From contig CAYFGK010000013.1 of NCBI GenBank assembly GCA_964342305.1, positions 12,317 to 76,316 of the forward strand: 64,000 nucleotides of DNA. The letters run 5' to 3'. The position numbers and the translations under genes were made by a program. Source of the stretch: DT-110 sp964342305 (GTDB lineage: Bacteria > Bacteroidota > Bacteroidia > Chitinophagales > Saprospiraceae). A model generated the notes under the pieces. That model saw only the letters and a list, made by a program, of their open reading frames with translations, made no database searches and was not told the origin of the DNA. Positions 45,201-53,293 of this stretch are shown here, in pieces; position 1 is the stretch's first letter, and the number at the start of each line of letters is the position of its first letter.

Positions 45201-45835
45201 TTGAGCGATTGAACCGGGAAAAGGAGGTCACCGGTATCTTCATCAGCGGGCACCCACTGGATGATTACCGGCTCGAAGTGGAGAACTTCATGACCTGCCC
45301 GCTGAATAAAGCAGAGAACCATATCCACAACGGATCCATCAAATTGGGTGGAATCCTTACCAAGGCCATTCACCGGATCAGTAAGAACGGCAACGGCTGG
45401 GGGATCTTTGAGATGAGTGATTTTGACGGAAGTCTGGAATTCAAACTCTTTGGCGAAGACTACCTGAATTTCAAGAATCTCCTCGAGGAAGGTAAGGCGC
45501 TCTACGTAAAAGCCAAATTCCAAAAATCGTGGCGGGGCGAAGAAATGGAACTGAAGGTGCAGGAAGTACGCCTCCTCGAAGGGGTTGCCGAAAACCTGAC
45601 CGAGTCGATCACCCTAAAATTACCGCTGGAACGCATCTCTCCCGAAGTGATTCAGGAGCTGGATACCATCTGTGATCAATACGCAGGCAAACACCGCTTA
45701 CGCATGGAGATCATTGACCCTGTTCAGCGATTAAAAGTACCCATGATCGCCCGTGAACGCATGGTCAATGCCGATAACGACTTCATCCGCGAGTTGGATC
45801 GCATCGGACTGGAGTTTTATCTTAATGCCTCTTAA
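42299..45835 (+). CDS. dnaE: DNA polymerase III alpha subunit
   Basis: A 1178-aa replicative polymerase of DnaE type. N-terminal PHP domain (HLHCHTQYSLLDGAS, residues 5-18; conserved metal-site histidines), palm with the catalytic aspartates in MPDIDIDFDDEG (about residues 406-415), fingers and thumb, tandem helix-hairpin-helix (about 830-900), and an OB fold (about 1010-1090; GGILTKAIHRISKNGNGWGIFEMSD). Length is normal for Bacteroidota. Located between two small unknown genes; its 3' end runs straight into a heptamer repeat tract. Confidence 0.97.
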   Translation: MPDYVHLHCHTQYSLLDGASEIGAMMDKAAADGQKGVTLSDHGNMYGAFKFVAEAERRDLKPIIACEFYLVEDRHKKSFSRAAGEKDDRYHQLLIAKNTKGYENLSKLCSLGFIEGLYGKFPRIDKELVLQYHEGIIATSCCIGAEIPQAILKGQIEEAEEKLKWWLDLFGEDFYIELQRHRGLENIDGTGVSQEDINQQLLAFAKKYNVKVICTNDSHYVEEDDYLPHDILLCINTNSLIEDEKRFRFPSSDFYFKSQEEMNQLFKDVPESVDNTMEIYDKVDSLKLARDILLPAFPMPERFKTQDEYLRHLTYEGANKRYGTITPEIRERLDFELSVIEQSGYPGYFLIVQDFTTTAREMGVSVGPGRGSAAGSAVAYCIGITNVDPIKYDLLFERFLNPERVSMPDIDIDFDDEGRQKVIDYVIDKYGQNQVAQIVTYGTMAAKMSLRDVGRVLDIPLPEVDRVAKTFPAHLKATLNKVLADGDVDGKLKGALNSEELEKAYQFRKMAEAGDDVGHMIQTAKKLEGSVRNTGIHACGVVITPDEITKYVPVKADKDTGMLVSQFDNSVAEDAGLLKMDFLGLKTLTIIKKAVAMVKANHGVELDMDLVPLDDEETYKLFQRGETIGIFQYESSGMQKYMKELVPSAFEDLIAMNALYRPGPLEYIPEFIDRKHGRKPVIYDLDEMQEYLEETYGITVYQEQVMLLSQKLAGFTKGQADMLRKGMGKKKKKIIDMLHPKFLEGGKERGHSEEKLQKIWKDWEAFASYAFNKSHSTCYAFVAFQTAYLKAHYPAEFMASVLTNNKNDISKVTFFLEECKRMGLTVLGPSVNASLSDFSVDQEGNIRFGLSAIKGVGEGPVEEILTNRAEHGPFESFFDMMRRLNLRSVNKKVLESLALSGGLDCFEADRALYFTPSDKYDTLLEHALRYGNAYHAQKSQAKNSLFGETDEVMIPEPKLPEYRTWPLVERLNREKEVTGIFISGHPLDDYRLEVENFMTCPLNKAENHIHNGSIKLGGILTKAIHRISKNGNGWGIFEMSDFDGSLEFKLFGEDYLNFKNLLEEGKALYVKAKFQKSWRGEEMELKVQEVRLLEGVAENLTESITLKLPLERISPEVIQELDTICDQYAGKHRLRMEIIDPVQRLKVPMIARERMVNADNDFIRELDRIGLEFYLNAS

Positions 45836-45838
45836 ACA

Positions 45839-45901
45839 GGTATGAGGTATGAGGTATGGGGTATGAGGTATGGGGTATGAGGTATGAGGTATGAGGTGCA
45901 T
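45839..45901. repeat. Tandem heptamer tract, unit GGTATGR
   Basis: Eight perfect or near-perfect GGTATGA/GGTATGG units from 45839 to 45894, then one decayed unit. It starts 3 bp after the dnaE stop. Just downstream (45905-45929) is ATACCTACTACCCAATACC, which matches the centre of the dispersed hairpin element. Confidence 0.9.
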
Positions 45902-45930
45902 AGGTCTAAATACCTACTACCCAATACCAG

Positions 45931-45971
45931 TTTAAAACAAAAAGATTTAATTAAAAAGTTTTTGTTTTAAA
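45931..45971. repeat. AT-rich perfect inverted repeat upstream of the coiled-coil membrane protein
   Basis: TTTAAAACAAAAA (45931-45943) and its exact inverse (45959-45971) with a 15-nt A/T loop. It directly precedes a TATATTTG -7 element at 45979-45986. Confidence 0.75.
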
Positions 45972-45978
45972 AAATGCA

Positions 45979-45986
45979 TATATTTG
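45979..45986 (+). promoter_or_regulatory. -7 promoter element (TATATTTG)
   Basis: Exact TAnnTTTG, 34 bp before the ATG at 46020, placed right after the AT-rich inverted repeat. No -33 box with standard spacing is visible. Confidence 0.5.
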
Positions 45987-46019
45987 AGTCATTGCTCGAT
46001 CGCAGAAAACCAATGACTC

Positions 46020-47921
46020 ATGAAAGTGCATATTTCGCCCCCGAAAAACAAGGATTTGTTTTATCACGAGGCGCAAACGGCCCGCAAGGCTCGTTACATA
46101 ATCGGTGGCCTCCAGTTGCTGAGTGGTGCAACCGCCCTGATCGGTTTGCGAATCTACTTCGATGAATGGCTTAGCGATATGCACTGGGGGTTACAGTACC
46201 TCATCATGGCGGGGATTGCCCTGGTGCTGGTGGCTCCGGGAGAGATGGGTATCCGGGAAACCTGGGCGTACTTATTCAGGGCTTTGCTCAATCGCTTTAA
46301 TAAGGGACTCGACCTTTTTTCCATCATTTTAATGTGCTGTGTTGCCATTTCCCTGACCGGCTATTCCTTTTACTTATCCCAATACGCGACCCGGAACTCC
46401 CTGAAACGGGTTGCACCAACCGTCGAGTTGCAGGATACCCGCGAAGTCAGCGAAGCCTACGAGGCGGAGATGGGGCGTATCGCACGGGACTACGCGACTA
46501 AGCGCAATGATATCAACACCCGCTACGACGAGTTGGTACAAGCCGAACAAAACTTCTTCACCAACCAAATAACGGCTAATGAGGCTAAGATCGATCAGTA
46601 TAAAAAGCGGGAATGGTCGACCGGACAACGGTATACCAGCCGTATAAACGGTCTGGAATCAAAAAACCTGGAGTTAGAAACTAAACTGGCCGAATCCGTC
46701 AAAGAACTCAAAGAAAAACAAAATGGTGAACTGGCGGCGGTGGAAACCTGGAGGGGGACCGCAGAACAGGAGGCACGGGACGAAAAAAAGAATAACAAAT
46801 CAACTATAGTTGATCGCAATCAGGAGTTGGAAGAAGAAAACCGGGCGTTCGCCAACATGTTTGCCACCCTGGTTGCCCGGTTTGCCGCCTGGTCGGTAAT
46901 ACTGGTTATTCTATTTACCGGATACCTGGAGGTCTTTTACTTTAAAACGGGCATCAAACGAGTGGTAAAATTCCGTACCACCGATTTTCAGGCTCCGGTC
47001 TTTGTAGAGTTGCTTGCCTTTCCTTATGTGTATCTGAGCCGGCATTTGGCCAATTATGTGCGTTCGAAATACCACACACTACCCGAGTTAATGAATGCTC
47101 CCGGCACGGAAGACTTAATGGCCGACAGTGATTTTGAAGATTATTCTCCGCCACCACCACCTCCTCCCGAAAGACCCAAAAAAGAACCATCCTACCAAGA
47201 GACGGCAAAAGCGCAGGAGGAAAAGCCAGCCGTGAACTCACAACCAGTGGAGGAAAAAGCACCGGAAGAGGCAGCCCCCGAAGAGGCAGCACCCGATAAC
47301 CTGGAATTCTGGTTGGAAGAACTGGAGCGCGAAGCCAGTGATGAAGGATCGGCCCCCCCCGGCAAAGACCATTATTCGCCGGATGCAGACGAGGAGCAAG
47401 TGACATCAGCAGAGGAAAGGTCGGAAACAACAGAACCGAAAGAACCAACTGTCCCGGAACCCGATCCCGAAATAGAAGAAGAACCAGGAACATTGTTTTA
47501 TCAGGCACGGGAACAATCCCGACAGGACCGAGGCGAATCGATCCGCGATGCACGTCCTTCCGAAAAACAGGCCGGGAAGAGCACCTATACGGATACCTCC
47601 AGTGCCTTTAAGAACGCAAAGGAGACTTCTACTGCATCATCGGGTGTCAAAGACCTGGACTTTGATCAACAACCTGATTTTGGTGTTACCATCAAACACG
47701 TGGATCGTCGTACGGGGCAGATATCGTACTTTGATGCCAATGATCTCGATGCTTTTCTGGAGGAGTATCAGTCAAAGATGGATGATGCCGCGGAGATGTA
47801 CCACGACACTGGTGATCCGATGTATCTTGCTTCCATCGAAGATGCGCGCTCCGGCTTGTCCTACTGGCAGGGGCGGAGGGTGGAATTGATGCAGAAAATG
47901 TCGTCAAATGGGCGCTTTTGA
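46020..47921 (+). CDS. Unknown membrane protein: three helices, coiled coil, one helix, long disordered tail
   Basis: A 633-aa protein with no family I recognise. Helices at about 26-46, 58-74 and 97-119, a coiled coil (about 140-278, rich in EL..K heptads), a fourth helix (about 281-308), then a mainly cytoplasmic tail with a seven-proline run near 377-383, long Glu/Pro-rich disorder (390-520) and a short ordered end. The 3-helix/coil/1-helix plan resembles DUF4407 but I cannot confirm it. The gene is bracketed by repeats upstream and short spacers downstream and lacks conserved neighbours, so it could be an acquired accessory gene. Function unknown. Confidence 0.7.
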   Translation: MKVHISPPKNKDLFYHEAQTARKARYIIGGLQLLSGATALIGLRIYFDEWLSDMHWGLQYLIMAGIALVLVAPGEMGIRETWAYLFRALLNRFNKGLDLFSIILMCCVAISLTGYSFYLSQYATRNSLKRVAPTVELQDTREVSEAYEAEMGRIARDYATKRNDINTRYDELVQAEQNFFTNQITANEAKIDQYKKREWSTGQRYTSRINGLESKNLELETKLAESVKELKEKQNGELAAVETWRGTAEQEARDEKKNNKSTIVDRNQELEEENRAFANMFATLVARFAAWSVILVILFTGYLEVFYFKTGIKRVVKFRTTDFQAPVFVELLAFPYVYLSRHLANYVRSKYHTLPELMNAPGTEDLMADSDFEDYSPPPPPPPERPKKEPSYQETAKAQEEKPAVNSQPVEEKAPEEAAPEEAAPDNLEFWLEELEREASDEGSAPPGKDHYSPDADEEQVTSAEERSETTEPKEPTVPEPDPEIEEEPGTLFYQAREQSRQDRGESIRDARPSEKQAGKSTYTDTSSAFKNAKETSTASSGVKDLDFDQQPDFGVTIKHVDRRTGQISYFDANDLDAFLEEYQSKMDDAAEMYHDTGDPMYLASIEDARSGLSYWQGRRVELMQKMSSNGRF

Positions 47922-48022
47922 TCGGGCTAAGCCGTTGATTCATAGGGTTTAACTAATTTTTAACTCACCCTTTGCCGACCGAGCGGCAGCAATTTGACAT
48001 CTTTAGGGAAAAAGTATACACG

Positions 48023-48550
48023 ATGCAAAAACTATGGCAAGTTTGTTTCTTTTTGGCAGCAATGATGGTGCTGGCCGGCTGTCAATCATCCGGTGGGTCT
48101 GATTCCGCTGAAATGGAAGGTCCTAAGCCGCTTTATTCTACCTATGAGACCTTTGATGAAATCGCTCCCATTTTTAATAAACAAACGGATACCACTTACG
48201 TCATCAATTTCTGGGCTACCTGGTGCAAGCCTTGTGTTGAAGAGCTACCCTATTTCGAGCAATTGCACGATAAATATCAGGGCGAAAAAGTTAAAATCAT
48301 TTTGGTAAGCCTGGATTTTCCGAACCAAATCGAGACTAAGCTTATTCCCTTCTTAGAGGAGCGACAGTTGGGGCCGGAGATAGCTTTGTTGCTCGACGAT
48401 GATATCAACAGCTGGGGTGATCAGGTTGATCCCGAATGGGGAGGAGCTATCCCGATTACCCTGGTGTACGATGCCGATAAACGCACTTTTCACGGAACTC
48501 AGTTTGCTTCTTTCGAAGAGCTGGAGTCCATGGTGCAAGAAGTATTATAA
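48023..48550 (+). CDS. TlpA/ResA-like thioredoxin-fold lipoprotein
   Basis: About 175 aa from the ATG at 48023, placing a lipoprotein signal first (MMVLAGC, C20). The redox motif WCKPC (C68-C71) sits in FWATWCKPCVEELPYFE, typical of TlpA-type periplasmic thiol reductases. The fold continues to an IPITLVYDADKR cis-proline region. It reduces or exchanges disulfides in envelope proteins. The next gene, 47 bp downstream, is another thioredoxin-fold protein. Confidence 0.9.
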   Translation: MQKLWQVCFFLAAMMVLAGCQSSGGSDSAEMEGPKPLYSTYETFDEIAPIFNKQTDTTYVINFWATWCKPCVEELPYFEQLHDKYQGEKVKIILVSLDFPNQIETKLIPFLEERQLGPEIALLLDDDINSWGDQVDPEWGGAIPITLVYDADKRTFHGTQFASFEELESMVQEVL

Positions 48551-48597
48551 AAACAATTGAATACCCGATTTATTAACCACTTATTTAAACGAGGACT

Positions 48598-49239
48598 ATG
48601 AAAAAGATTATTGGATTTTCTGCCTTCGTACTGGTAGCAGCTATCGGATTTTTTGCGATCAGTGCTGCTCAACCCCAACCCGAAGCAGAGGGACTGGAAG
48701 TAGGTGATACTGCCCCTGATTTCGAATTGATGAACATTGATGGCAGTATGGTATCAATGGCTGGTTATCAGGCAGAGGAAGGCCACGAAGACATTAAAGG
48801 ATACATAGTAACCTTTACCTGTAATACGTGCCCCTACGCCGTTGCTTACGAAGATCGTCTGATCGAGACGCACAATAAGATGGCTCCCAAAGGTTGGCCG
48901 CTGATCGCCATTCAACCCAACGATCCGGATGTTCAGCCTGGTGACAGTATGGAGGAGATGAAAAAGCGTGCCGCTGAGAAAGACTTTCCATTCGTTTATC
49001 TGATGGACGAAGGCCAGGAGGTATATCCACAATATGGTGCTAATCGCACGCCACACATATTTCTGCTGGATACTGATCGCAAGGTACACTACATCGGAGC
49101 CCTGGATGACAGTCCACGCGATCCTGAAGGCGTTACGGTAAATTATGTAGAAGAAGCGATCGCAGCCATCGAGAATGGCGGAGAGCCCGATCCGAACTTT
49201 ACCAAAGCTATCGGGTGTACGATCAAGACCAAGAAATAA
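48598..49239 (+). CDS. Redoxin-type thioredoxin-fold exported protein
   Basis: A 213-aa protein with an N-terminal hydrophobic signal (FSAFVLVAAIGFFAI), AhpC/TSA-like start (VGDTAPDFEL), a CNTC pair (C75 and C78 in TFTCNTCPYA) and a cis-Pro region (NRTPHIFLLD). The C-terminal end holds an additional cysteine (AIGCTIKTKK). CNTC proteins of this class are frequent in Bacteroidota and are of unknown specific role. Co-oriented with the TlpA-like gene, ending at the terminator at 49266-49300. Confidence 0.87.
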   Translation: MKKIIGFSAFVLVAAIGFFAISAAQPQPEAEGLEVGDTAPDFELMNIDGSMVSMAGYQAEEGHEDIKGYIVTFTCNTCPYAVAYEDRLIETHNKMAPKGWPLIAIQPNDPDVQPGDSMEEMKKRAAEKDFPFVYLMDEGQEVYPQYGANRTPHIFLLDTDRKVHYIGALDDSPRDPEGVTVNYVEEAIAAIENGGEPDPNFTKAIGCTIKTKK

Positions 49240-49265
49240 TTTGACAAGGTTTTACGATTTGTTTG

Positions 49266-49300
49266 AGCGGCCTGCACGTATCGTGCGGCCGCTTTTTTTT
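49266..49300 (+). terminator. Intrinsic terminator after the redoxin gene
   Basis: AGCGGCC (one bulge) GCAC / GTGC GGCCGCT stem followed by eight T. Confidence 0.92.
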
Positions 49301-49309
49301 GCCCGAGGT

Positions 49310-49349
49310 AAAAAATCCCGAATTCAGCGTTTTTAGCTGTATTCGGGAT
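49310..49349 (-). terminator. Intrinsic terminator (minus) for the small membrane gene
   Basis: Stem ATCCCGAATTCAGC / GCTGTATTCGGGAT with one mismatch (49315-49349); on the minus strand it is followed by T-rich sequence. Confidence 0.8.
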
Positions 49350-49395
49350 AAGGAGGAAGGTCGTGATGCCTTCCCAGTTAGCCATTGACGGGATC

Positions 49396-49554
49396 TTACA
49401 TCATGTCCAGTGCCTTGACCAGGTAGGTCAACGAAAAGGGCAGAGCCAGCCAGAACCATTCATCCATATACATGAGCATGAAAATCAGGATAACGGTTGA
49501 TACTAAAAAGATGATCCAATCAATTGCACGACTGCTTTTCGTAGTAGTATCCAT
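49396..49554 (-). CDS. Small two-helix membrane protein
   Basis: A 52-aa protein starting MDTTTKSSRAIDWII, with two hydrophobic helices (about 14-30 and 33-48) separated by MDEW. The start at 49554 is preceded by a GTTATCTTTGCACC promoter motif (49587-49594) identical to the one before rplU, and the gene ends just upstream of its own terminator. Small size, its own promoter and terminator, and helix content support it being real. Function unknown. Confidence 0.65.
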   Translation of the reverse strand: MDTTTKSSRAIDWIIFLVSTVILIFMLMYMDEWFWLALPFSLTYLVKALDMM

Positions 49555-49586
49555 TCGTAATTGTGTTTTCCACTTGAAATCAGGTG

Positions 49587-49594
49587 CAAAGATA
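49587..49594 (-). promoter_or_regulatory. -7 promoter element (TATCTTTG) of the small membrane gene
   Basis: Exact TAnnTTTG on the minus strand, 33 bp upstream of the start codon at 49554; context GTTATCTTTGCACC equals that of rplU. Confidence 0.6.
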
Positions 49595-49659
49595 ACAAAC
49601 AAAAAGGGGCCGTAGATAATCTGACGGCCCACAAATAACGGAAAAGTATTTTTACCAGA

Positions 49660-52600
49660 TCAATCATCAAAGGATTCAACCTTCGGCAAGATCAAAGCCG
49701 GTAGATCGCGTTGCTTGAAAATGCGATTGAATTGCTTGACTTCCTGACTCATGATTTGATCCATGTCGTTTTTGGCTTCGTTCCAGGCTTCACTTAAATC
49801 ATTAAAACGAGCTTGCATACCGCTGGTGACTCTTGGGTCAGCGGTATCAACAGTCTCCTTCAAAGACATAAATTCAGCAGCCAGCTTGTGTTCAAAGTTG
49901 ATTACGTCCTGATCGGTCTCGTGTTCCGTTTGGATGAGTTGCTTTTCCCAACTGTTGATCTTGGAAATCGCTTCCCGTCCCGATTGGATGAGGTCTTGGT
50001 ATTGGTCACTATCTTTAAGGAATCGAAGTAGCGTTTCTATTTGTCGGCGAATGTCTCGCATTTGCTGGAGTGACTGGTTGATGTTACGAATGTTGGATTC
50101 GATAACCTCTAGTAGTTGCTCTTGTTGTGCATACGTTTTTTCGGCCACGTTCACCCGGGGGTCGGCCTGTAGGACAATAGATTGTGACACGGTATCCTGT
50201 ACTGTTCTCAATTCTATCCGATAGTCACCAGGAGCAACCATACTGCCCCGGTAATCCCCCATGATATACACTCCGTCAATGCCTGGTAAAGGTTCACGGC
50301 GAATATCCCAATTGAAACGGTTATGGCCGGCACTGGCCGACAGAGGCGTTTCCGGTACAGGTCCACCTTCGTATTCCTGTACATTTGGAATGCGATTGGA
50401 ATAAGAGCGTAGTGCCTCTTCTGAATCGGGGGCTTTGGCAAAGATCTGAAGTTCGACCAAACTAGTATCCAGACCATGAGGAAGGAAGTAATCAATAATA
50501 ATCCCCGGCAACGGGTTTTCCCCAATTTCCAGCAGATCATCTGGGGTCTCTTCGGATTGGAAGCGCACCCCGGGATCAGGTTGTACTAAAACTAACGCAT
50601 CTCTTTCGGGGAATCCTTTAGTCTGCTGAATGGGGGCGAGATCGTCGAGTATCCAGAATCCGCGACCAGCCGTTGATGCCACCAGGTCATTATCCGCGAT
50701 GGTCAGGTCGGTAATCGGGGTAATTGGCAGGTTGAGTTGAAAACGACTCCATGATTCTCCGTAATTAAAGGAAATATAGATGCCATTTTGGGTGCCGGCG
50801 TACAGGATGCCGGCTACTTTGGGGTCTTCCCGAACTACCCGTACGTAGTCCTTGCCGGCAATGCCGCTGGTTATTAGTGACCAGTTTTCTCCTTTATCAT
50901 TGGTCCGGAAAACATAGGGCTGCAGATCATTGAACTTATGACGCGTGGCGACCACATACACGGTCTGGGTGTCGTGTGGTGATATTTCAATACAATTGAT
51001 AATAGCTTCGCCCAGTTCAGGTGGAGTTACATCCTTCCAGGTTTCACCGGCATCTTCGGTGTGGTACACCAGCCCATCGTCGGATCCGGTCCAGAGGGTA
51101 AATTTATCGTGGGGCGAGCTGGCCAGGTAGCTAATGGTGTTGTAGACCTCACCACCCGCACCTTCGTTGGTGAACGGTCCCCCACCTAGTCCCTGTTTAT
51201 CGCTTTCGTTGCGGGTAAGATCAGGGCTGATCTCCCGCCAGTTATAGCCACCATCGGTTGTTTCGAGTACTTTATTTGCCGCGTGATATATAATGCTGGA
51301 CTGCACCGCATTGGCAACTACCGGAGCATTCCAGTTGAAGCGATACATGTTCTTCCGGGGTGTGGAAGCAATGCCTACGGTCGGGTAGGCCGCAATATTT
51401 TTTGTCTCTTTTGTGATGTGGTCGAAAACGGTAAGGCTGCCCTGATAGCTGCTGCCGTAAATCAGGCGGGGATTATCCGGGTCAAAGGTGATAAAAGCAC
51501 TTTCTCCGCCCCCAACTTCGAAGGTCTGGTCCGGAGTTATTCCGAAACCATTACTGCGGCTGGGCACTGCGATGGTGCTGTAATCCTGTTGGCCGGCGTA
51601 GATGTGGTAAGGGAAGCGCTTGTCGGCAATAACCCGGTATAACTGAGCCGTTGGCTGATTGTACTGGCTCGACCAGGTACGGCCCCCGTTAAAAGTAACC
51701 GCCGCCCCTCCGTCATTAGCCACGATCAGATTGTCCGGATCAGCCGGATTGATCCACAAATCGTGATGGTCGGTATGCGGTGTGGGAACTGCCTCGAAAG
51801 TTTGCCCGCCGTCTATTGATTTTAACATGGGGGCATTGAGTACGTATACGGTTTGCTCATCGACCGGATCAGCTACTACTTCCATGTAGTACCAGGCGCG
51901 GGCCCAGGTCAGGCGTTGATTATTTGTTTGCACCCAGGTGCGGCCGCTGTCATTGGATCGAAAGACGCCGCCATTTTCGGCCTCTACATTAGCATAAAGC
52001 ACTTGCGGGTTAACGGGGGAAACGGAAATGCCCACTTTACCCATTTCCTTAGGCAGGCCACTGGTGAGTTTTATCCAGTTCCGGCCGCCATCTTCCGACT
52101 TAAAAATACCGGAACCCGGACCTCCTGAACGGATATTCCAGGGGGTTCGGGCGTGGTCCCACATGGTGGCATAGATAATGCGGGGATTGGAAGGATCGAT
52201 TACCACATCAGCAGCACCGGTCGTTTCATTAATGTAAAGGGTCTGTTCCCAGGTATCACCACCGTCCGTAGACAAGTAAATACCTCGTTCATCGGAAGGA
52301 CCGAATACGGCACCCTGGGCCGCAATCAATACGGTATTTGGATCGGTTGGGTGCACTGCGATGCCGGCAATGTGACGCGTACCGGCTAATCCAATGTGCA
52401 TCCAGCTCTGCCCGGCATTGGTAGATTTATACAGGCCGTCGCCATGGGTCGACATGACACCACGTACAGCATGCTCGCCGGTACCTGCGTAAACAACATT
52501 TTGGTCTGAGGGGGCAATCTCGATAGCACCCACCGATGCGGTGCTGAAATAGCCGTCGGAAATATTAAACCAACTTTGTCCGGCATCTGTCGTTTTCCAG

Positions 52601-52839
52601 ATACCGCCACCCACGGTGCCCATGTAGTAGATGAGGTCATTTCCCCGAACACCCGTTACTGCATTGGTGCGCCCGCCCCGGAAAGGGCCGACGTGGCGCC
52701 AGGACATATCCCGGTAGTTGGCCGCCGAAAACAGCTGTAGGTCGTCTTTCGGGATTGCCTGCACGTTTTGCGCTGAGGCAGGAATCATCCCCAATGAGCA
52801 TACGACGAGTATCAAACTCAGCGTATAGCGTTTTCTCAT
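49660..52839 (-). CDS. Sortilin/VPS10- and BNR-repeat secreted protein (glycosyl hydrolase-annotated family)
   Basis: A 1059-aa exported protein (signal peptide ending ASAQN) whose N-terminal 750 residues form a beta-propeller with many Asp-box/BNR motifs (STDGGDTWEQ, SEDGGRNWIK, SNDSGRTWVQ, TTDAGQSWFN, HTEDAGETWKD). The rest is a C-terminal segment with a helical coil (about 890-1010). This family is often auto-named sialidase or glycosyl hydrolase, but a BNR propeller does not itself prove catalysis, and no sialidase active-site arginine cluster is evident. Probably a surface or periplasmic binding protein. Monocistronic; upstream is a 454-bp AT-rich gap. Confidence 0.8.
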   Translation of the reverse strand: MRKRYTLSLILVVCSLGMIPASAQNVQAIPKDDLQLFSAANYRDMSWRHVGPFRGGRTNAVTGVRGNDLIYYMGTVGGGIWKTTDAGQSWFNISDGYFSTASVGAIEIAPSDQNVVYAGTGEHAVRGVMSTHGDGLYKSTNAGQSWMHIGLAGTRHIAGIAVHPTDPNTVLIAAQGAVFGPSDERGIYLSTDGGDTWEQTLYINETTGAADVVIDPSNPRIIYATMWDHARTPWNIRSGGPGSGIFKSEDGGRNWIKLTSGLPKEMGKVGISVSPVNPQVLYANVEAENGGVFRSNDSGRTWVQTNNQRLTWARAWYYMEVVADPVDEQTVYVLNAPMLKSIDGGQTFEAVPTPHTDHHDLWINPADPDNLIVANDGGAAVTFNGGRTWSSQYNQPTAQLYRVIADKRFPYHIYAGQQDYSTIAVPSRSNGFGITPDQTFEVGGGESAFITFDPDNPRLIYGSSYQGSLTVFDHITKETKNIAAYPTVGIASTPRKNMYRFNWNAPVVANAVQSSIIYHAANKVLETTDGGYNWREISPDLTRNESDKQGLGGGPFTNEGAGGEVYNTISYLASSPHDKFTLWTGSDDGLVYHTEDAGETWKDVTPPELGEAIINCIEISPHDTQTVYVVATRHKFNDLQPYVFRTNDKGENWSLITSGIAGKDYVRVVREDPKVAGILYAGTQNGIYISFNYGESWSRFQLNLPITPITDLTIADNDLVASTAGRGFWILDDLAPIQQTKGFPERDALVLVQPDPGVRFQSEETPDDLLEIGENPLPGIIIDYFLPHGLDTSLVELQIFAKAPDSEEALRSYSNRIPNVQEYEGGPVPETPLSASAGHNRFNWDIRREPLPGIDGVYIMGDYRGSMVAPGDYRIELRTVQDTVSQSIVLQADPRVNVAEKTYAQQEQLLEVIESNIRNINQSLQQMRDIRRQIETLLRFLKDSDQYQDLIQSGREAISKINSWEKQLIQTEHETDQDVINFEHKLAAEFMSLKETVDTADPRVTSGMQARFNDLSEAWNEAKNDMDQIMSQEVKQFNRIFKQRDLPALILPKVESFDD

Positions 52840-53293
52840 AATACGTTTTTTACCCTGCCCGCGTCACTAGACAGGTGCATGAGTTATGTAGTTCTCTCAA
52901 AGCTCTCTAAACGTATATCGGCCTGAAGAAGAGGATAGTGGGGGAATTCAATTGATTGTTCTTCTTGGAATCACATCAAAATTAAATGATTATAAGTGAA
53001 AAAACCAATTTATGGACCAGATTTTTGCCGTTTAGTAAATAAAAACAACCGCTTTCCTGGTTAAATTGACCGTTTACGATCTGTGGATTGGTGTGTAGAT
53101 AGGAGGGGAAGCAATTATTTTGATTTAACGGAATGTGGCTTGAAGGGTTTCGATTCCGTTCATTTTGTGGAGTATAAAAAGAAAGAAAAATATTATATGA
53201 TAAAAATCCTATTTGGTATATTGTCAAAACAACCCTACCGTTCCCTGGGGGAACCGACCGCTTCCGCAAAAATATGGTACAGTTAAAAGATCC
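52840..53293. other. AT-rich intergenic region without a recognised gene
   Basis: About 450 bp between the sortilin-like gene (which starts here, reading left) and the HAD gene's 3' end. It must contain the sortilin-like gene's promoter. No clean TAnnTTTG, hairpin or convincing ORF was found. Confidence 0.5.

Noticed and set aside
45839..45901. Heptamer tract considered as a CRISPR array
   Set aside because: The unit is 7 bp with no spacers, no 28-37 bp repeats and no cas genes nearby.
53083..53286. Small plus-strand ORF in the gap before the HAD gene
   Set aside because: AT-rich composition, no RBS or family, and the region must hold a promoter for the minus-strand sortilin-like gene.
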